Under the pieces are notes generated by a model. The model made no database searches. It saw nothing but the letters and a program-made list of their open reading frames with translations, and was not told the origin of the DNA. 64,000 bases of DNA, taken from the NCBI RefSeq assembly GCF_002858715.1, contig NZ_PJZH01000007.1, positions 93,740 through 157,739 on the forward strand, given 5' to 3'. Every line of letters begins with the position of its first letter. The first letter of the stretch is position 1. Below are positions 52,310-63,962 of this stretch, piece after piece. The position numbers and the translations under genes were made by a program. This stretch comes from Chimaeribacter coloradensis. Lineage in GTDB: Bacteria; Pseudomonadota; Gammaproteobacteria; Enterobacterales; Enterobacteriaceae.

Positions 52310-53308
52310 ATGCAGCCGAATAAAGAACAACAGAAGCCATCATCACAGGTGGTCAGAAGCATGGCTTACCGCCACGGCAAGGCGGTGGGCGAAGTTACCT
52401 CAGAGAACATCAGCGGGATGCTGGCCGACCCGGAGACCTTTATCTGGCTCGGGCTGTGGCAGCCGGACAATGATTACCTGCGCCACATCCAGCAGGAGTT
52501 CAACCTGCACGACCTGGCGATTGAGGATGCCCTCACCGCCCATCAGCGGCCCAAGATTGAACAGTACGGCGACACCTTTTTCATCGTGGCCCATACCGCG
52601 CAGAAGATCCGCGACCGCATCGAATATGGTGAAACCCACCTCTTTTACGGCAAAAATTTCCTGATCACCGTGCGCCACGGCGCCTCCTCCAGCTATGCGC
52701 AGGTGCGCGAGCACGCCGAGCAGTGCCCGGAGCAGCTGGCGCGCGGGCCGGGCTACGCGCTTTACTGCGTGCTCGACTTCATCGTGGATAATTACCTCAG
52801 CATCGTCGGCGAATTCTCCAGCAAGTTTGAGGAGATTGAGTCGCAGATGTTCAAAACCGAGTTTAACCAGAAAGCGGTGCGGCAGGTCTACCACCTGCGC
52901 CGCCACCTGCTCTCCCTGCGCAATGCGGCGGTGCCGATGCAGGACATCTGCGGCCAGCTGCTGCACCACGACGGCCTGCTGCCCAAGCAGTTACGCGACT
53001 ACATGCGCGACGTGCAGGACCACGCGCACCAGGTGATCATGCAGACCGATGACATGCGCGAAATGCTGACCAACGCCACCCACGTCAACCTGGCGCTGGT
53101 GTCGGTGCACCAGAACGAGGTGGTGCAGCGGCTGGCGGGCTGGGGGGCGATCCTCGCCCTGCCCACGGTGGTGTTCAGCCTCTACGGCATGAACTTCAAG
53201 GATATGCCGGAGCTGGATACCTCCTGGGGCTACCCGCTGACGATCGGCATCACCGTGGTGGGCTGTCTCTGGCTCTACCTGAAACTGCGGCGCGCCGGCT
53301 GGCTGTAG
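52310..53308 (+). CDS. CorA-family divalent cation channel
   Basis: 332-aa inner-membrane channel. It has an N-terminal cytoplasmic alpha/beta domain and a long stalk helix (FSSKFEEIESQMFKTEFNQKAVRQVYHLRRHLLSLRNAAV). Two C-terminal membrane helices are joined by the signature YGMNFKDMPEL, followed by a positively charged end. It transports Mg2+ or related ions. It belongs to the second CorA subgroup, not to the E. coli CorA type, so no symbol is given. Upstream, GGTGTA and TACACC form a short inverted repeat around 52194-52214. Confidence 0.88.
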   Translation: MQPNKEQQKPSSQVVRSMAYRHGKAVGEVTSENISGMLADPETFIWLGLWQPDNDYLRHIQQEFNLHDLAIEDALTAHQRPKIEQYGDTFFIVAHTAQKIRDRIEYGETHLFYGKNFLITVRHGASSSYAQVREHAEQCPEQLARGPGYALYCVLDFIVDNYLSIVGEFSSKFEEIESQMFKTEFNQKAVRQVYHLRRHLLSLRNAAVPMQDICGQLLHHDGLLPKQLRDYMRDVQDHAHQVIMQTDDMREMLTNATHVNLALVSVHQNEVVQRLAGWGAILALPTVVFSLYGMNFKDMPELDTSWGYPLTIGITVVGCLWLYLKLRRAGWL

Positions 53309-53399
53309 GCGGGTTATGGCGGGGCGTGACTGACATAAAAACGTCATCTGTGAGGGGTACCCTGCTGGCGGCAAGGTAAACTTAACAAGGACTTAAATC

Positions 53400-54656
53400 A
53401 TGCGCTTTTCCCGCACGTTGATCGCCGGCGCGTTGCTGGCCGCCCAGACCGCCGTGGCCGCCCCGGCCATAACCTCCCTGACCCCGGTAGTGGAGAGCAC
53501 CACGCCATCGGCGGATTCCCCGGCATTTGTGTCGCTGGAGGCCACCATTCTGGCAGATCTGCAGCACGCGGTTCAGGGCGCGGCTCCTGGATTGAGCCGT
53601 GACCAGCTCGAACACGCGAAACAGCAGCAGCAGGCGGACAACGCCTGGCTCAAGGCCAGCGGCTATGACTTCGGTACCCAGGCCAACCAGCAGGCGGGGA
53701 TCGCGCTGCTGGAACCGTTCAACGCGCTGCCGGCCGCCGTCAAGGCGCAGAGCCTGGAGACGGTAACCGCCATCAACCGCGACGCCACCCAGGGCGAGCG
53801 CCATCAGGCCCTGGCCGATGCCGAAGGGATCAGCTACCTCTATTTCTTGGCGGACGCCCTCGGCCCACGGCTTGGGCAGGCGTTCCTGACCGCCTATGAC
53901 AGGGGTGAACTGGGCAAGGCGGCGGCGCTGATCAAGGCCAGCGAAATCAGTACCGGCGCGGCGAAAAAACATTTCAGCTATGCGCGCCCGTTCCTGCAAA
54001 CCGGCAACACTATCCACCTGGTGCCGGACACAGTCGTGATCGGCGACGGCCACCCCTACACCGCTGACGGCGGCGCGTTCCCCAGCGGCCACACCAACAC
54101 CGGCTACACCGACGCGCTGCTGATGGCGGAGATGATCCCGGAGCGCTTTGTGCCGCTGCTGGACCGCGGCGCGCGTTACGGCTTCTCCCGCGTGGTGCTG
54201 GGCGTGCACTACCCGCTGGATGTGATGGGCTCGCGCATGGTGGCGGAGCGCAATGTCGCCCACTACCTCAACGACCCGGCCTACCGCACGCTGTTTGAGC
54301 AGGCGAAAAGCGAGCTGCGCACCGCGCTGGAAAAGGCGTGCGGCATGAGCCTGGCGGAATGCGCCGCGCCGCAGGGGCAGGATGATCCCTACACCGCCCC
54401 GGCGATGCGCAGCTTCTACCGCTTCACCATGACTTATGACCTGCCGAAAGCCACCGCCGCGGCAACGCCGCTGAAGGTGCCCGCCGGGGCCGAAGTGCTG
54501 CTGGAAGCGCCGCTGCCGCAGCTCAGCGCCACCCAGCGCCGCGCGCTGATGCGCCACACCGCCCTGGCGGACGGCTACCCGCTCTCCGGCGGCGCGGGCG
54601 AGCAGAACTTCTGGCAGCGCCTCAACCTGCATGACGCGGTGCTGGCCGCGAAATAG
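53400..54656 (+). CDS. Secreted PAP2-type acid phosphatase (class A NSAP-like)
   Basis: 418-aa periplasmic phosphatase with a Sec signal (1-20, ending AVA). All three catalytic motifs are present: KX6RP at K189...R196-P197, PSGH at 228-231 and SRX5HX3D at S263-R264...H270...D274. The core resembles PhoN/PhoC class A acid phosphatases, but the protein is over 150 residues longer, with an N-terminal helical extension (~21-180) and a C-terminal addition after ~330. It releases phosphate from organic esters in the periplasm. Confidence 0.88.
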   Translation: MRFSRTLIAGALLAAQTAVAAPAITSLTPVVESTTPSADSPAFVSLEATILADLQHAVQGAAPGLSRDQLEHAKQQQQADNAWLKASGYDFGTQANQQAGIALLEPFNALPAAVKAQSLETVTAINRDATQGERHQALADAEGISYLYFLADALGPRLGQAFLTAYDRGELGKAAALIKASEISTGAAKKHFSYARPFLQTGNTIHLVPDTVVIGDGHPYTADGGAFPSGHTNTGYTDALLMAEMIPERFVPLLDRGARYGFSRVVLGVHYPLDVMGSRMVAERNVAHYLNDPAYRTLFEQAKSELRTALEKACGMSLAECAAPQGQDDPYTAPAMRSFYRFTMTYDLPKATAAATPLKVPAGAEVLLEAPLPQLSATQRRALMRHTALADGYPLSGGAGEQNFWQRLNLHDAVLAAK

Positions 54657-54664
54657 CCCCTTCC

Positions 54665-54694
54665 CGCCAGGCCGCCCGGCCTGGCGATATTTTC
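54665..54694 (+). terminator. Hairpin terminator after the phosphatase gene
   Basis: CGCCAGGCC, loop GCCC, then GGCCTGGCG (9-bp stem) followed by ATATTTT. The 260 bp from here to 54956 hold no gene; this is the promoter region of the efflux operon, in which no BaeR site was recognised. Confidence 0.75.
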
Positions 54695-54956
54695 GCCACA
54701 CTTCAGCAAAAAATAACAATTCGCGTGCTTATCTGATGGCGCGCATACCGCGTTTTCTGCTAAAACCCCGCGTCGCACGGTGCTTGTTCGTGCGCTTTCA
54801 GGGCGCTGCGCCCGGCTTTTCCGGAGCAGACCCACAAAGCGTGCTAATCTGTTAGCCACACAATTTTACGCAATGCTTACGGTATGCGGCCTATAACCGC
54901 GCCCCCGGCCCTTGGCATAATGCTCTTCTTTTTTTACAGGACGATTCGGCTCTGGC

Positions 54957-56237
54957 ATGAAATCCCACGCACACTCCCCGTTTTCCCGGCGTAACCTTCT
55001 GCTCCTCTTGCTTGTCATCGCGCTGATTGCCGGTGGCTGGCTCTACTTCTCCCGCCAGCCGGCGGCACCCGGCGGCATGGGCGGCGGCCCCGGCATGGGC
55101 GGCCCCGGCATGATGGGCGGCGGCATGGCGACGCCGGTGCAGGCGGGCGTGGCGAAACAGGCGGATGTGCCGGTTTACCTTTCGGCGCTCGGCACCGTGG
55201 TGCCCAATGCCAGCGTCACCGTCACCAGCCGGGTCGACGGCGAGCTGATGAAGGTCTACTTCACCGAGGGGCAGCAGGTAGAGGCAGGGCAACTGCTGGC
55301 GCAGATCGACCCGCGCAGCTACCAGGCCACGCTGGCCCAGTACCAGGGCGCGCTGGCGGAGAACCAGGCGCTGCTGAAAAGCGCGCAATTGACCCTCGCC
55401 CGCTATAAAACCCTCTACGCGCAGGACTCGCTCTCCCGGCAGGATCTCGACACCCAGACCGCCACCGTCGGCCAGTACCTCGGCACCATCAAGGCCGATC
55501 AGGCGCAGATTGACGCCGCGAAGCTGAACCTGGCGTTTACCCGCATCACCGCGCCGGTGAGCGGGCGCGTCGGGCTGCGGCTGGTCGACCCGGGCAACAT
55601 GGTGCACAGCAGCGACACCACCGGCATCGTGACCCTGACCCAGACCCAGCCGATCGCCGCCACCTTCAGCGTGCCGCAGGCCAACCTGCAAACCGTGCTG
55701 AAGCCGCTGCACCGGGGCGAGACCCTGCCCGCCACCGCCATCGACCAGGACGGCAGCAGCGTGCTGGCGCAGGGGAAACTGAGCTTTATCAGCAATGAGA
55801 TCGACACCGCCACCGGCAGCATCAAGCTCAAGGCGCTGTTTGATAACCAGGACGAGCAGCTCTACCCGAACCAGTTTGTGAATATCCGCCTGCAGACCAG
55901 CACGCTGAAAAACGCGGTGGTGATCCCGGCGCAGGCGTTGCAGCTCAGCAGCGACGGCGATTTCGTCTACCTGGTCAACAGTGACAACACCGTGACCCGC
56001 AAAGCGGTGAAGAGCGGCCCGGCCTTCGGCAACACCTGGCAGGCGATCCTCTCCGGCGTGTCAGCAGGCGACCGCGTGGTCACCACCGGCATCGACCGTT
56101 TGCAGGACGGCGCGAAAGTGCGGGTGGTCACGGCGCAGGCTGCCACCCCCGGTGCCACCCCGGCCACGGGCGCAAACCCCACCGGCAGCAAACCTGCCGC
56201 GGACAAGCCCGCTGCTGACGGGAACGCCGCGCGATGA
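54957..56237 (+). CDS. mdtA: RND efflux periplasmic adaptor (MdtA-like)
   Basis: 426-aa membrane-fusion protein that links the inner-membrane pumps to the outer-membrane channel. It has an N-terminal membrane anchor (~12-30), a Met/Gly-rich low-complexity linker at ~39-58, a lipoyl/coiled-coil hairpin ([34 protein letters not shown]), the barrel segment [21 protein letters not shown], and FPNQFVN-like [14 protein letters not shown]. The match to MdtA is good throughout except for the linker and tail. It overlaps mdtB by 4 bp. Confidence 0.9.
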   Translation: MKSHAHSPFSRRNLLLLLLVIALIAGGWLYFSRQPAAPGGMGGGPGMGGPGMMGGGMATPVQAGVAKQADVPVYLSALGTVVPNASVTVTSRVDGELMKVYFTEGQQVEAGQLLAQIDPRSYQATLAQYQGALAENQALLKSAQLTLARYKTLYAQDSLSRQDLDTQTATVGQYLGTIKADQAQIDAAKLNLAFTRITAPVSGRVGLRLVDPGNMVHSSDTTGIVTLTQTQPIAATFSVPQANLQTVLKPLHRGETLPATAIDQDGSSVLAQGKLSFISNEIDTATGSIKLKALFDNQDEQLYPNQFVNIRLQTSTLKNAVVIPAQALQLSSDGDFVYLVNSDNTVTRKAVKSGPAFGNTWQAILSGVSAGDRVVTTGIDRLQDGAKVRVVTAQAATPGATPATGANPTGSKPAADKPAADGNAAR

Positions 56238-59200
56238 ACCCGTCCCGCCTGTTTATCCAGCGGCCGGTCGCCACAATCCTGCTGATGGTGGCGATTCTGC
56301 TTTCCGGCCTGTTCGCCTACCGGATGCTCTCCACCTCGGCGCTGCCGCAGGTGGACTACCCCACCATCCAGGTGACCACCCTCTACCCCGGTGCCAGCCC
56401 GGATGTGATGGCCTCTGCCGTCACTGCCCCGCTGGAGCGCCAGCTCGGCCAGATGGCGGGGCTGAGCCAGATGTACTCCACCAGTTCCGGCGGCGCGTCG
56501 ATCATCACGCTGAAGTTCAGCCTGGATCTCTCGCTGGATGTGGCGGAACAGGAAGTGCAGGCGGCGATCAACGCCGCCGACAGCCTGCTGCCCAGTGACC
56601 TGCCCAACCCGCCGACCTATAAGAAGGTCAACCCGGCGGACAGCGCGGTGATCACGCTGGCGGCCACCTCAGGCTCCCTGCCGCTGGTCAAGGTGCAGGA
56701 TCTGGTCAACACCCGCATCGCGCTGAAGCTGTCGCAGATCTCCGGCGTCGGCATGGTGACGCTGGCGGGCGGCCACCAGCCCGCAATCCGCGTGCAGGTC
56801 AACCCGCAGGCGCTGGCGGCGCACAACCTGACGCTGGAAGATGTCAACACGCTGATCGGCAACAGCAACGTCAACGGCTCCAAGGGCGGCTTTGACGGCC
56901 GCTACCACTCCATCACCATTGACGCCAACGACCAGCTGCGCACCGCCGACGAGTACGGCAACCTGATCCTGGCGTACCAGAATGGCGCGGCGCTGCGGCT
57001 GCGTGACATCGCCACCCTGACCGAGGCGGAAGAGAACCGCTACCAGTCCGCCTGGGCCAACCGCCAGCCGGCGATTGTGCTCAGCGTGCAGCGCCAGCCC
57101 GGCGCGAACGTGATCGCGGTGGTCGATGCGATTAAAAAACAGTTGCCGACACTCCAGGCGGCGCTGCCGGACGGCGTGACCCTCTCCATTCTTTCTGACC
57201 GCACCCAGACCATCCGCGCCTCGATCAGCGACGTGCAGTTCGAGTTGCTGCTGTCGATTGCGCTGGTGGTGATGGTGACCTTCCTGTTCCTGCGCAACCT
57301 CGCGGCGACGCTGATCCCCAGCATCGCGGTGCCGCTGTCGCTGGTCGGCACCTTCGGCGTGATGTACCTCGCCGGGTTCAGCCTGAACAACCTGTCGCTG
57401 ATGGCGCTGACCATCGCCACCGGCTTTGTGATCGATGACGCCATCGTGGTGGTGGAGAACATCTCGCGGCGGCTGGAACAGGGCGAAACGCCGATGCAGG
57501 CGGCGCTCAACGGCTCGAAGCAGATCGGCTTTACCATCATCTCCCTGACCTTCTCGCTGATTGCGGTGCTGATCCCGCTGCTGTTTATGGGCGACGTGGT
57601 CGGGCGGCTGTTCCGCGAGTTCGCCATTACGCTGGCGGTGTCGATTCTGGTGTCGATGGCGGTCTCCCTGACGCTGACGCCGATGCTCTGCGCCTACCTG
57701 CTGCGCCACATCCCGGAAGAGCAGCAGAGCCGCTTCTCCCGTAAGGGCGGCGCGCTGTTTGACCGGCTGATCGCCGGGTACGACCGGCTGCTGACAGTGG
57801 TGCTGAACCACCAGCGGCTGACGCTGCTGGTGGCGCTGGCGACGGTGGCGCTCACCGCCCTGCTCTACCTGGTGGTGCCGAAAGGCTTCTTCCCGGCGCA
57901 GGACACCGGGCTGATTCAGGGGATCACCGTGGCCTCGCAGGATGTGTCGTTTGAGGAGATGAGCCGCCGCCAGCAGGCGCTGGCTGACATCATCCTGAAA
58001 AACCCGGCGGTGGAGAGCCTCTCCTCGACGCTGGGGATTGACGGCACCAACACCAGCCTCAACAGCGGGCGCATCCAGATCAACCTGAAATCTTTTGAGG
58101 AGCGCGACGAACGGGCCGACGCGGTGATCGCCGAGCTGAAGCAGGCGGTGGCGCAGGTGCCGGGCATCCAGCTTTACCTGCAATCGGCGCAGGATCTCAC
58201 GGTGAACGATCAGGTGACGCCGAGCCAGTACCAGTTCACGCTGGACGACGCCGACAGCGAAAACCTCGTCACCTGGACGCCGACGCTCATGGCGGCGATG
58301 GCCGCCCACCCGACGTTCCGCGACGTTACCAGCAACCTCCAGGATCAGGGCCAGGTGGCGTACGTGGAGCTGAACCGCGATGCGGCGGCGCGTTACGGCA
58401 TCACCGCCGCTGACGTTGACACCGCGCTCTATAACGCCTTCGGCCAGCGGCTGATCTCCACCATCTTTACCCAGTCGAACCAGTACCGCGTGGTGCTGGA
58501 GGTCGCGCCGCGCTTCCAGCAGTCGCCCGCCTCGTTTGATGATATCTATCTGGCGGCCAGCAGCAGTGACAGCAGCACGGCCACTGACGGCACCAGCACC
58601 AGCACCAGCAGCACCAGCAGCACCCCCGGCATGGTGAAACTGACGTCGATTGCCACTGTCCACCAGCGCACCGGCGCGCTGGTCAATGCGCGGCTCAACC
58701 AGTTCGCGGCGGTGACCTTCTCGTTCAACCTGAATGAAGGTTACTCGCTGGAGCAGGCGCAGCAGGCGATTGCGGAGATCAGTAAGCAGATCAAGATGCC
58801 GTCTGAGATCACCCTGCGTTACCAGGGCGAAAGCGCTGCCTTCCAGAGCGCCACCGGCAACACGCTGTGGCTGATTCTGGCGGCGTTGCTGACCATGTAT
58901 GTGGTGCTCGGCATCCTCTATGAGAGCTTTATCCACCCGGTGACCATTCTCTCTACCCTGCCCTCGGCGGCGGTCGGCGCGCTGCTGACACTGCTGCTGG
59001 CGGGCACCGAATTCAGCCTGATTGCGCTGATCGGCGTGATTTTGCTGATCGGGATTGTGAAAAAGAACGCCATCATGATGATCGACTTCGCGCTGGAGGC
59101 GGAGCAGAAACAGCACCTGTCGCCGCGCGAGGCGATCCACCAGGCCTGTTTGCTGCGTTTCCGGCCGATTTTGATGACCACCATGGCGGCGCTGCTCGGT

Positions 59201-59395
59201 GCGCTGCCGCTGATGCTGGCACACGGCTCCGGCGCGGAGCTGCGCCAGCCGCTGGGGCTGGTGATCGTCGGCGGGCTGGTCTTCAGCCAGGTGCTGACGC
59301 TGTTCTCCACGCCGGTGATTTATCTCTGTTTTGACCGGCTGGCGATCCGCGGCCGGGCGATCTGGCGGCGTAAAGGCCCGCAGGGGGCGCGATGA
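56234..59395 (+). CDS. mdtB: RND efflux pump subunit (MdtB-like)
   Basis: 1053-aa inner-membrane proton-driven multidrug pump with 12 membrane helices and two large periplasmic loops. N-terminus [50 protein letters not shown]4 carries the proton-relay aspartates in [37 protein letters not shown] marks TM10. In MdtABC the pump is a B2C heterotrimer. A Ser/Thr-rich insertion (~residues 774-796) in the second periplasmic loop is unusual. It overlaps both neighbours by ATGA. Confidence 0.92.
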   Translation: MNPSRLFIQRPVATILLMVAILLSGLFAYRMLSTSALPQVDYPTIQVTTLYPGASPDVMASAVTAPLERQLGQMAGLSQMYSTSSGGASIITLKFSLDLSLDVAEQEVQAAINAADSLLPSDLPNPPTYKKVNPADSAVITLAATSGSLPLVKVQDLVNTRIALKLSQISGVGMVTLAGGHQPAIRVQVNPQALAAHNLTLEDVNTLIGNSNVNGSKGGFDGRYHSITIDANDQLRTADEYGNLILAYQNGAALRLRDIATLTEAEENRYQSAWANRQPAIVLSVQRQPGANVIAVVDAIKKQLPTLQAALPDGVTLSILSDRTQTIRASISDVQFELLLSIALVVMVTFLFLRNLAATLIPSIAVPLSLVGTFGVMYLAGFSLNNLSLMALTIATGFVIDDAIVVVENISRRLEQGETPMQAALNGSKQIGFTIISLTFSLIAVLIPLLFMGDVVGRLFREFAITLAVSILVSMAVSLTLTPMLCAYLLRHIPEEQQSRFSRKGGALFDRLIAGYDRLLTVVLNHQRLTLLVALATVALTALLYLVVPKGFFPAQDTGLIQGITVASQDVSFEEMSRRQQALADIILKNPAVESLSSTLGIDGTNTSLNSGRIQINLKSFEERDERADAVIAELKQAVAQVPGIQLYLQSAQDLTVNDQVTPSQYQFTLDDADSENLVTWTPTLMAAMAAHPTFRDVTSNLQDQGQVAYVELNRDAAARYGITAADVDTALYNAFGQRLISTIFTQSNQYRVVLEVAPRFQQSPASFDDIYLAASSSDSSTATDGTSTSTSSTSSTPGMVKLTSIATVHQRTGALVNARLNQFAAVTFSFNLNEGYSLEQAQQAIAEISKQIKMPSEITLRYQGESAAFQSATGNTLWLILAALLTMYVVLGILYESFIHPVTILSTLPSAAVGALLTLLLAGTEFSLIALIGVILLIGIVKKNAIMMIDFALEAEQKQHLSPREAIHQACLLRFRPILMTTMAALLGALPLMLAHGSGAELRQPLGLVIVGGLVFSQVLTLFSTPVIYLCFDRLAIRGRAIWRRKGPQGAR

Positions 59396-62300
59396 GCGAA
59401 CCGCGTGAACCGCGCCGGGCGCGGCCGCTGAACCTTTCGCGGCTGTTCATCTTCCGCCCGGTGGCGACGCTGCTGCTGACGCTGGCGGTGCTGCTGCTCG
59501 GCGCGCTCGGCTACCGGCTGCTGCCGGTGGCCCCGCTGCCGCAGGTCGATTTCCCGACCATTATGGTGAGCGCCAGCCTGCCGGGGGCCAGCCCGGAGAC
59601 CATGGCCGCTACCGTCGCCACGCCGCTGGAGCGGGCGCTGGGGCAGATTGCCGGCATCACCGAGATGACCTCCAGCAGTTCGCAGGGGTCGACCAACGTG
59701 ATCCTGCAATTTGAGCTGAACCGCGACATCAACGGCGCCGCGCGCGATGTGCAGGGGGCGATCAACGCCGCCCGCAGCCTGCTGCCGAGCAGCATGCCGT
59801 CGCTGCCGACCTACCGCAAAGCCAACCCGTCGGAGGCACCGGTGATGATGCTGGCGCTGACCTCCGCTACCCGCACCAGCGGCGAGCTGTATGACCTCGC
59901 CTCCAGCCAGATCAAACAGAAAGTGGCGCAGGTGCAGGGGGTCGGCGAGGTGTCGCTGCTCGGCAGCGCCCTGCCCGCGGTGCGTATTGACCTCGAACCG
60001 CAGCGGCTGACCCACTACGGCCTGTCGCTGGACGCGGTGCGCAGCGCCGTCGCCAACGCCACCAGCAACCAGCCGAAAGGGATTATCCAGGGCGGCACGC
60101 AGTCCTGGGTGGTGGACAGCAACGGCCAGCTCGACAAGGCGAAAGCCTACCGCGCGCTGGTGATCCGCTACCAGGACGGCAACGCCGTGCGCCTCGGCGA
60201 CGTGGCGAAAGTCTATGACGCGGTGGAGGACAACTACAACGTCGGCTACTACAACCAGTCGCGCTCGGTGCTGCTGGGGGTAACCCGCTCCGCCGGGGCC
60301 AACATGCTGGAGACCATCGACGCCATCAAGGCGCTGATCCCCGAACTGCGCGAAAAATTGCCGGGCGATGTCGGGTTGCAGATTGTGGTTGACCGCTCCC
60401 CCAACATCCGCGCCTCGCTGCGCGACACCGAAGAGACGCTGCTGATTGCGGTGCTGCTGGTGATCGCGGTGGTGTTCGTGTTCCTGCGCAACGTCAAGGC
60501 GGTGGTGATCCCGGCGCTGGCGCTGCCGGTGTCGCTGATCGGCACCTGTGCGGTGATGTACCTGCTCGGCTACAGCCTCGACAACCTCTCGCTGATGGCG
60601 CTGATCATCGCCACCGGCTTTGTGGTGGATGACGCCATCGTGGTGCTGGAGAACATTACCCGCTACATCGAAGAGGGGCTGGGGCCGGTGCGCGCCGCGC
60701 TGAAAGGGGCGCAGGAGGTGAGCTTCACGGTGCTGTCGATGACGCTGTCGCTGGTGGCGGTGTTCCTGCCGCTGCTGCTGATGGGCAGCATCGTCGGGCG
60801 GCTGTTCCGCGAGTTCGCCGTGACGCTTACCGTGTCGCTGGTGATCTCAATGGTGGTCTCCCTGACCCTGACGCCGATGCTCTGCTCGCGCCTGCTGCGG
60901 CGCAAACCGCCGGTGACCACACGCCCGCACCCGCTCTACCTGATGATTGAGCGCGGCCTCACCGGCCTGCTGGCCGTCTACAGCCGGGCGCTGAACTGGG
61001 TGATGCGCCACCAGCGGCTGACGCTGTTCAGCCTGCTGCTGACCATCGTGCTGAATCTGTTCCTCTACAGCGTGGTGCAGAAAGGTTTCTTCCCGAACCA
61101 GGACACCGGGCTGCTGATGGGGATGCTGCGCGCCGACCAGAGCACCTCCTTCCAGGCGATGAAGCCGAAAATGGAGGAATTCTCGAAGATGATCCAGGCC
61201 GACCCGGCGGTGGACGGCGTGATGGCCTCAATGGGCAGCGGCGCGTTCGGCTCGCGCAACAGCGCCAACTTCTTCGTGCACCTGAAAGATTTCGACAAGC
61301 GTGACGCCAGCGCCGCGGAAGTCGCCAACCGGCTGACGATGAAAGGCATGAGCCAGCCGGGGCTGCAACTCTTCCTGATGCCCGCGCAGGATCTGCACAT
61401 CGGCGGCCGCAGCGCCAACGCCTCCTACCAGTTCAGTTTGCAGGCCGACGCCCTCGATACGCTGCGGGTCTGGACGCCGAAGGTGAAAAAGGCGCTGGAG
61501 GCGCTGCCGCAGCTCACCAGCGTCGACAGCGATTCGCAGACCGGCGGCCAGGAAGTGATGCTGACCATCGACCGCGACGCCGCAACCCGGCTGGGGGTGG
61601 ACGTCAACACGCTGGACACCATGCTGAATAACGCCTTCAGCCAGCGGCAGGTCGCCACCATTTACAAGACGCTGAACCAGTACCATGTGGTGATGAACCT
61701 CAACGCGGACTTTACCGGCGACCCGGCGATCCTGAACTCACTGTATGTGGTAAACGATCAGGGCGCACAGGTGCCGCTCTCCGCCTTTACCCGGCTGAGC
61801 GGAGCCAACGCGCCGCTGTCGGTGTCGCACCAGGGGCAGTCTGCCACCAGCACCGTGGCCTTTAACCTGGCGGACGGCGTGTCGCTGGAGCAGGCGCAGC
61901 AGGCGATTGACGAAGCGATGGCGAAAATCGGCCTGCCGGACAGCGTGCAGGCCGGGTTCCAGGGCACGGCGAAAGCCTTCAGCGACCTGACGGCCAGTAT
62001 GCCGTGGCTGATCCTGGCGGCACTGGCGGCGGTCTATATCGTGCTGGGGATGCTCTATGAGAGCTACATCCACCCGCTGACCATTCTCTCGACCCTGCCC
62101 TCGGCCGGGGTCGGCGCGCTGCTGCTGATGCTGATGACCAACACCCAGCTCACGGTGATTGCGCTGATCGGCATTTTGCTGCTGATCGGCATTGTGAAGA
62201 AGAACGCCATCATGATGATCGACTTTGCGCTGGCGGCGGAGCGTGACCGCGGTCTGACGCCGGAGCAGGCGATTGTGCAGGCCTGCCTGATGCGTTTCCG

Positions 62301-62547
62301 CCCGATCATGATGACCACGCTGGCCGCCTTCTTCGGCGCGCTGCCGCTGGCGCTCGGCAGCGGCGGTGATGCTGACCTGCGCAGCCCGCTGGGGCTGGCG
62401 ATCGCCGGTGGCCTGGCATTGAGCCAGCTTTTGACCCTGTTTACCACGCCGGTGGTCTACCTCTATATGGACCGCCTGAGCGCCCGTACCACGCGGCTGT
62501 GGCAGCGCCTGCGCCACCGCCCGGCCCCAACCGGACATTCTGAATGA
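59392..62547 (+). CDS. mdtC: RND efflux pump subunit (MdtC-like)
   Basis: 1051-aa partner pump subunit. [59 protein letters not shown] opens the protein; TM4 carries [20 protein letters not shown], and [20 protein letters not shown] follows near TM10. It is slightly longer than E. coli MdtC (1025 aa) because of an N-terminal [12 protein letters not shown] tail. All expected proton-relay residues are present. It overlaps mdtB and the outer-membrane gene by ATGA, so the four genes are tightly coupled. Confidence 0.92.
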   Translation: MSEPREPRRARPLNLSRLFIFRPVATLLLTLAVLLLGALGYRLLPVAPLPQVDFPTIMVSASLPGASPETMAATVATPLERALGQIAGITEMTSSSSQGSTNVILQFELNRDINGAARDVQGAINAARSLLPSSMPSLPTYRKANPSEAPVMMLALTSATRTSGELYDLASSQIKQKVAQVQGVGEVSLLGSALPAVRIDLEPQRLTHYGLSLDAVRSAVANATSNQPKGIIQGGTQSWVVDSNGQLDKAKAYRALVIRYQDGNAVRLGDVAKVYDAVEDNYNVGYYNQSRSVLLGVTRSAGANMLETIDAIKALIPELREKLPGDVGLQIVVDRSPNIRASLRDTEETLLIAVLLVIAVVFVFLRNVKAVVIPALALPVSLIGTCAVMYLLGYSLDNLSLMALIIATGFVVDDAIVVLENITRYIEEGLGPVRAALKGAQEVSFTVLSMTLSLVAVFLPLLLMGSIVGRLFREFAVTLTVSLVISMVVSLTLTPMLCSRLLRRKPPVTTRPHPLYLMIERGLTGLLAVYSRALNWVMRHQRLTLFSLLLTIVLNLFLYSVVQKGFFPNQDTGLLMGMLRADQSTSFQAMKPKMEEFSKMIQADPAVDGVMASMGSGAFGSRNSANFFVHLKDFDKRDASAAEVANRLTMKGMSQPGLQLFLMPAQDLHIGGRSANASYQFSLQADALDTLRVWTPKVKKALEALPQLTSVDSDSQTGGQEVMLTIDRDAATRLGVDVNTLDTMLNNAFSQRQVATIYKTLNQYHVVMNLNADFTGDPAILNSLYVVNDQGAQVPLSAFTRLSGANAPLSVSHQGQSATSTVAFNLADGVSLEQAQQAIDEAMAKIGLPDSVQAGFQGTAKAFSDLTASMPWLILAALAAVYIVLGMLYESYIHPLTILSTLPSAGVGALLLMLMTNTQLTVIALIGILLLIGIVKKNAIMMIDFALAAERDRGLTPEQAIVQACLMRFRPIMMTTLAAFFGALPLALGSGGDADLRSPLGLAIAGGLALSQLLTLFTTPVVYLYMDRLSARTTRLWQRLRHRPAPTGHSE

Positions 62548-63962
62548 GCATGAAATCTTCCCCGTTTATCCCGGCGCTGCTGGCGCTGCTGCTGGCAGGT
62601 TGCACCGTCGGCCCCGATTACCAGCGCCCCAGCGCGCCGATGACCGCGCAGTTCAAAGAGGCGAAAGGCTGGACGCAGGCCACGCCGCAGGACGGTGCCG
62701 CCAAAGGCGAGTGGTGGGCGGCCTACCACGACCCGGTGCTCTCCAGCCTGCTGGCGCAGGTGCAGATCGGCAACCAGAACGTGGCGCAGTATGAGGCGCA
62801 GTACCGGCAGGCGCAGGCGCTGGTGAGCGGCGCGCGCGCTGACTTCTTCCCGACGGTGAGCGGCACGGTAAGCAGCAGCCGCAGCGCCAGCCGGGCGGCC
62901 ACCTCCGGCAACGGCAGCAGCATCAGCAACAGCCATCAGGCGCAGGCCAGCGCCAGCTGGGAGCTGGATCTCTGGGGCAAGCTGCGCCGCCAGCTTGAGG
63001 ATGACCGCGCCAACGCACAGGCCAGCGCCGCCGAGCTGGCGAACATCACCCTCAGCGCCCAGTCCTCGCTGGCGCAGGACTATTTCCAGATCCGTATTAT
63101 GGATGAGCAGATCGCGCTCTATCAGCAGAGCGTGGAGGCGTACCAGCGCTACCTGACGGTGATTGAGAACAAATACCGCGCCGGCAGCGAGTCCCGCGCG
63201 ACGCTGGCGCAGGCGCAGACCCAGCTCGAGAGCGCGCGCGCCTCGTCGCTGGATCTGCAGTGGCAGCGCGCCCAGCTGGAGCACGCCATCGCGGTGCTGA
63301 TGGGCCGCCCGCCTGCCGATTTCACGCTGGCCGTGGCGAAACTGGACGCGACCCTGCCGCCGATCCCCACCGCCCTGCCCTCGCAGCTGCTGGAGCGCCG
63401 CCCGGACATCGCCTACGCCGAGCGCAATATGGCCGCCGCCAATGCGGCGGTGGGGGTGGCGATCGCCGGGTATTATCCCGACCTGACGCTGAGCGCCAGC
63501 GGCGGCTACAGCAGCTCGACGCTGCACAAGCTGATTTCCGCGCCGAACCGCGTCTGGTCACTCGGGCCTGAGCTGAGCGGCACCCTGCTGGACTTCGGCG
63601 CCACCCGCGCCAGTGTGGAACAGGCGAAAGCCAGCTATGACGCCAGCGTCGCCGCCTACCGCCAGAGCGTGCTGAGCGCCTTCGAGGAGGTGGAGAACTA
63701 CCTGGTGGAGCTGCACACGCTGGAGGGGGAGATCGCCGCCCAGCGCGCCGCCGCCGACGCGGCCGCCGAGTCCGCCCGCGTGACCTATAACCAGTACCAG
63801 GCGGGGATGATCGACTACCTCGACGTCGCCACGACACAAGCGACACGCCTGTCGCAGCAGCAGAGCCTGCTGTCGCTGCTGGCAGACCAGCGGGTGACCA
63901 GTGTGAAGCTGGTGGCGGCCTTAGGGGGCGGGTTTGGTGCTGCGCGCACAGCGGAGGAGTGA
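62544..63962 (+). CDS. RND outer-membrane factor lipoprotein (NodT/OprM family)
   Basis: 472-aa TolC-like channel with lipobox LLAGC (C20) and the family opening TVGPDYQRPSAP. Two OEP repeats follow, each ending in a long helical hairpin (EAQYRQAQALVSGARADFFPTV; VEQAKASYDASVAAYRQSVLSAFEEVENYLV), plus LLERRPDIAYAERNMAAANAAVGVAIAGYYPDLTLSASGGY. In E. coli mdtABC is followed by mdtD-baeSR and relies on TolC; here the operon supplies its own channel. Confidence 0.93.
   Translation: MSMKSSPFIPALLALLLAGCTVGPDYQRPSAPMTAQFKEAKGWTQATPQDGAAKGEWWAAYHDPVLSSLLAQVQIGNQNVAQYEAQYRQAQALVSGARADFFPTVSGTVSSSRSASRAATSGNGSSISNSHQAQASASWELDLWGKLRRQLEDDRANAQASAAELANITLSAQSSLAQDYFQIRIMDEQIALYQQSVEAYQRYLTVIENKYRAGSESRATLAQAQTQLESARASSLDLQWQRAQLEHAIAVLMGRPPADFTLAVAKLDATLPPIPTALPSQLLERRPDIAYAERNMAAANAAVGVAIAGYYPDLTLSASGGYSSSTLHKLISAPNRVWSLGPELSGTLLDFGATRASVEQAKASYDASVAAYRQSVLSAFEEVENYLVELHTLEGEIAAQRAAADAAAESARVTYNQYQAGMIDYLDVATTQATRLSQQQSLLSLLADQRVTSVKLVAALGGGFGAARTAEE

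Noticed and set aside
56669..59224. 851-aa open frame antisense to mdtB
   Set aside because: Low-complexity His/Arg/Gln composition typical of the antisense frame of GC-rich genes; the opposite strand encodes a full RND pump.
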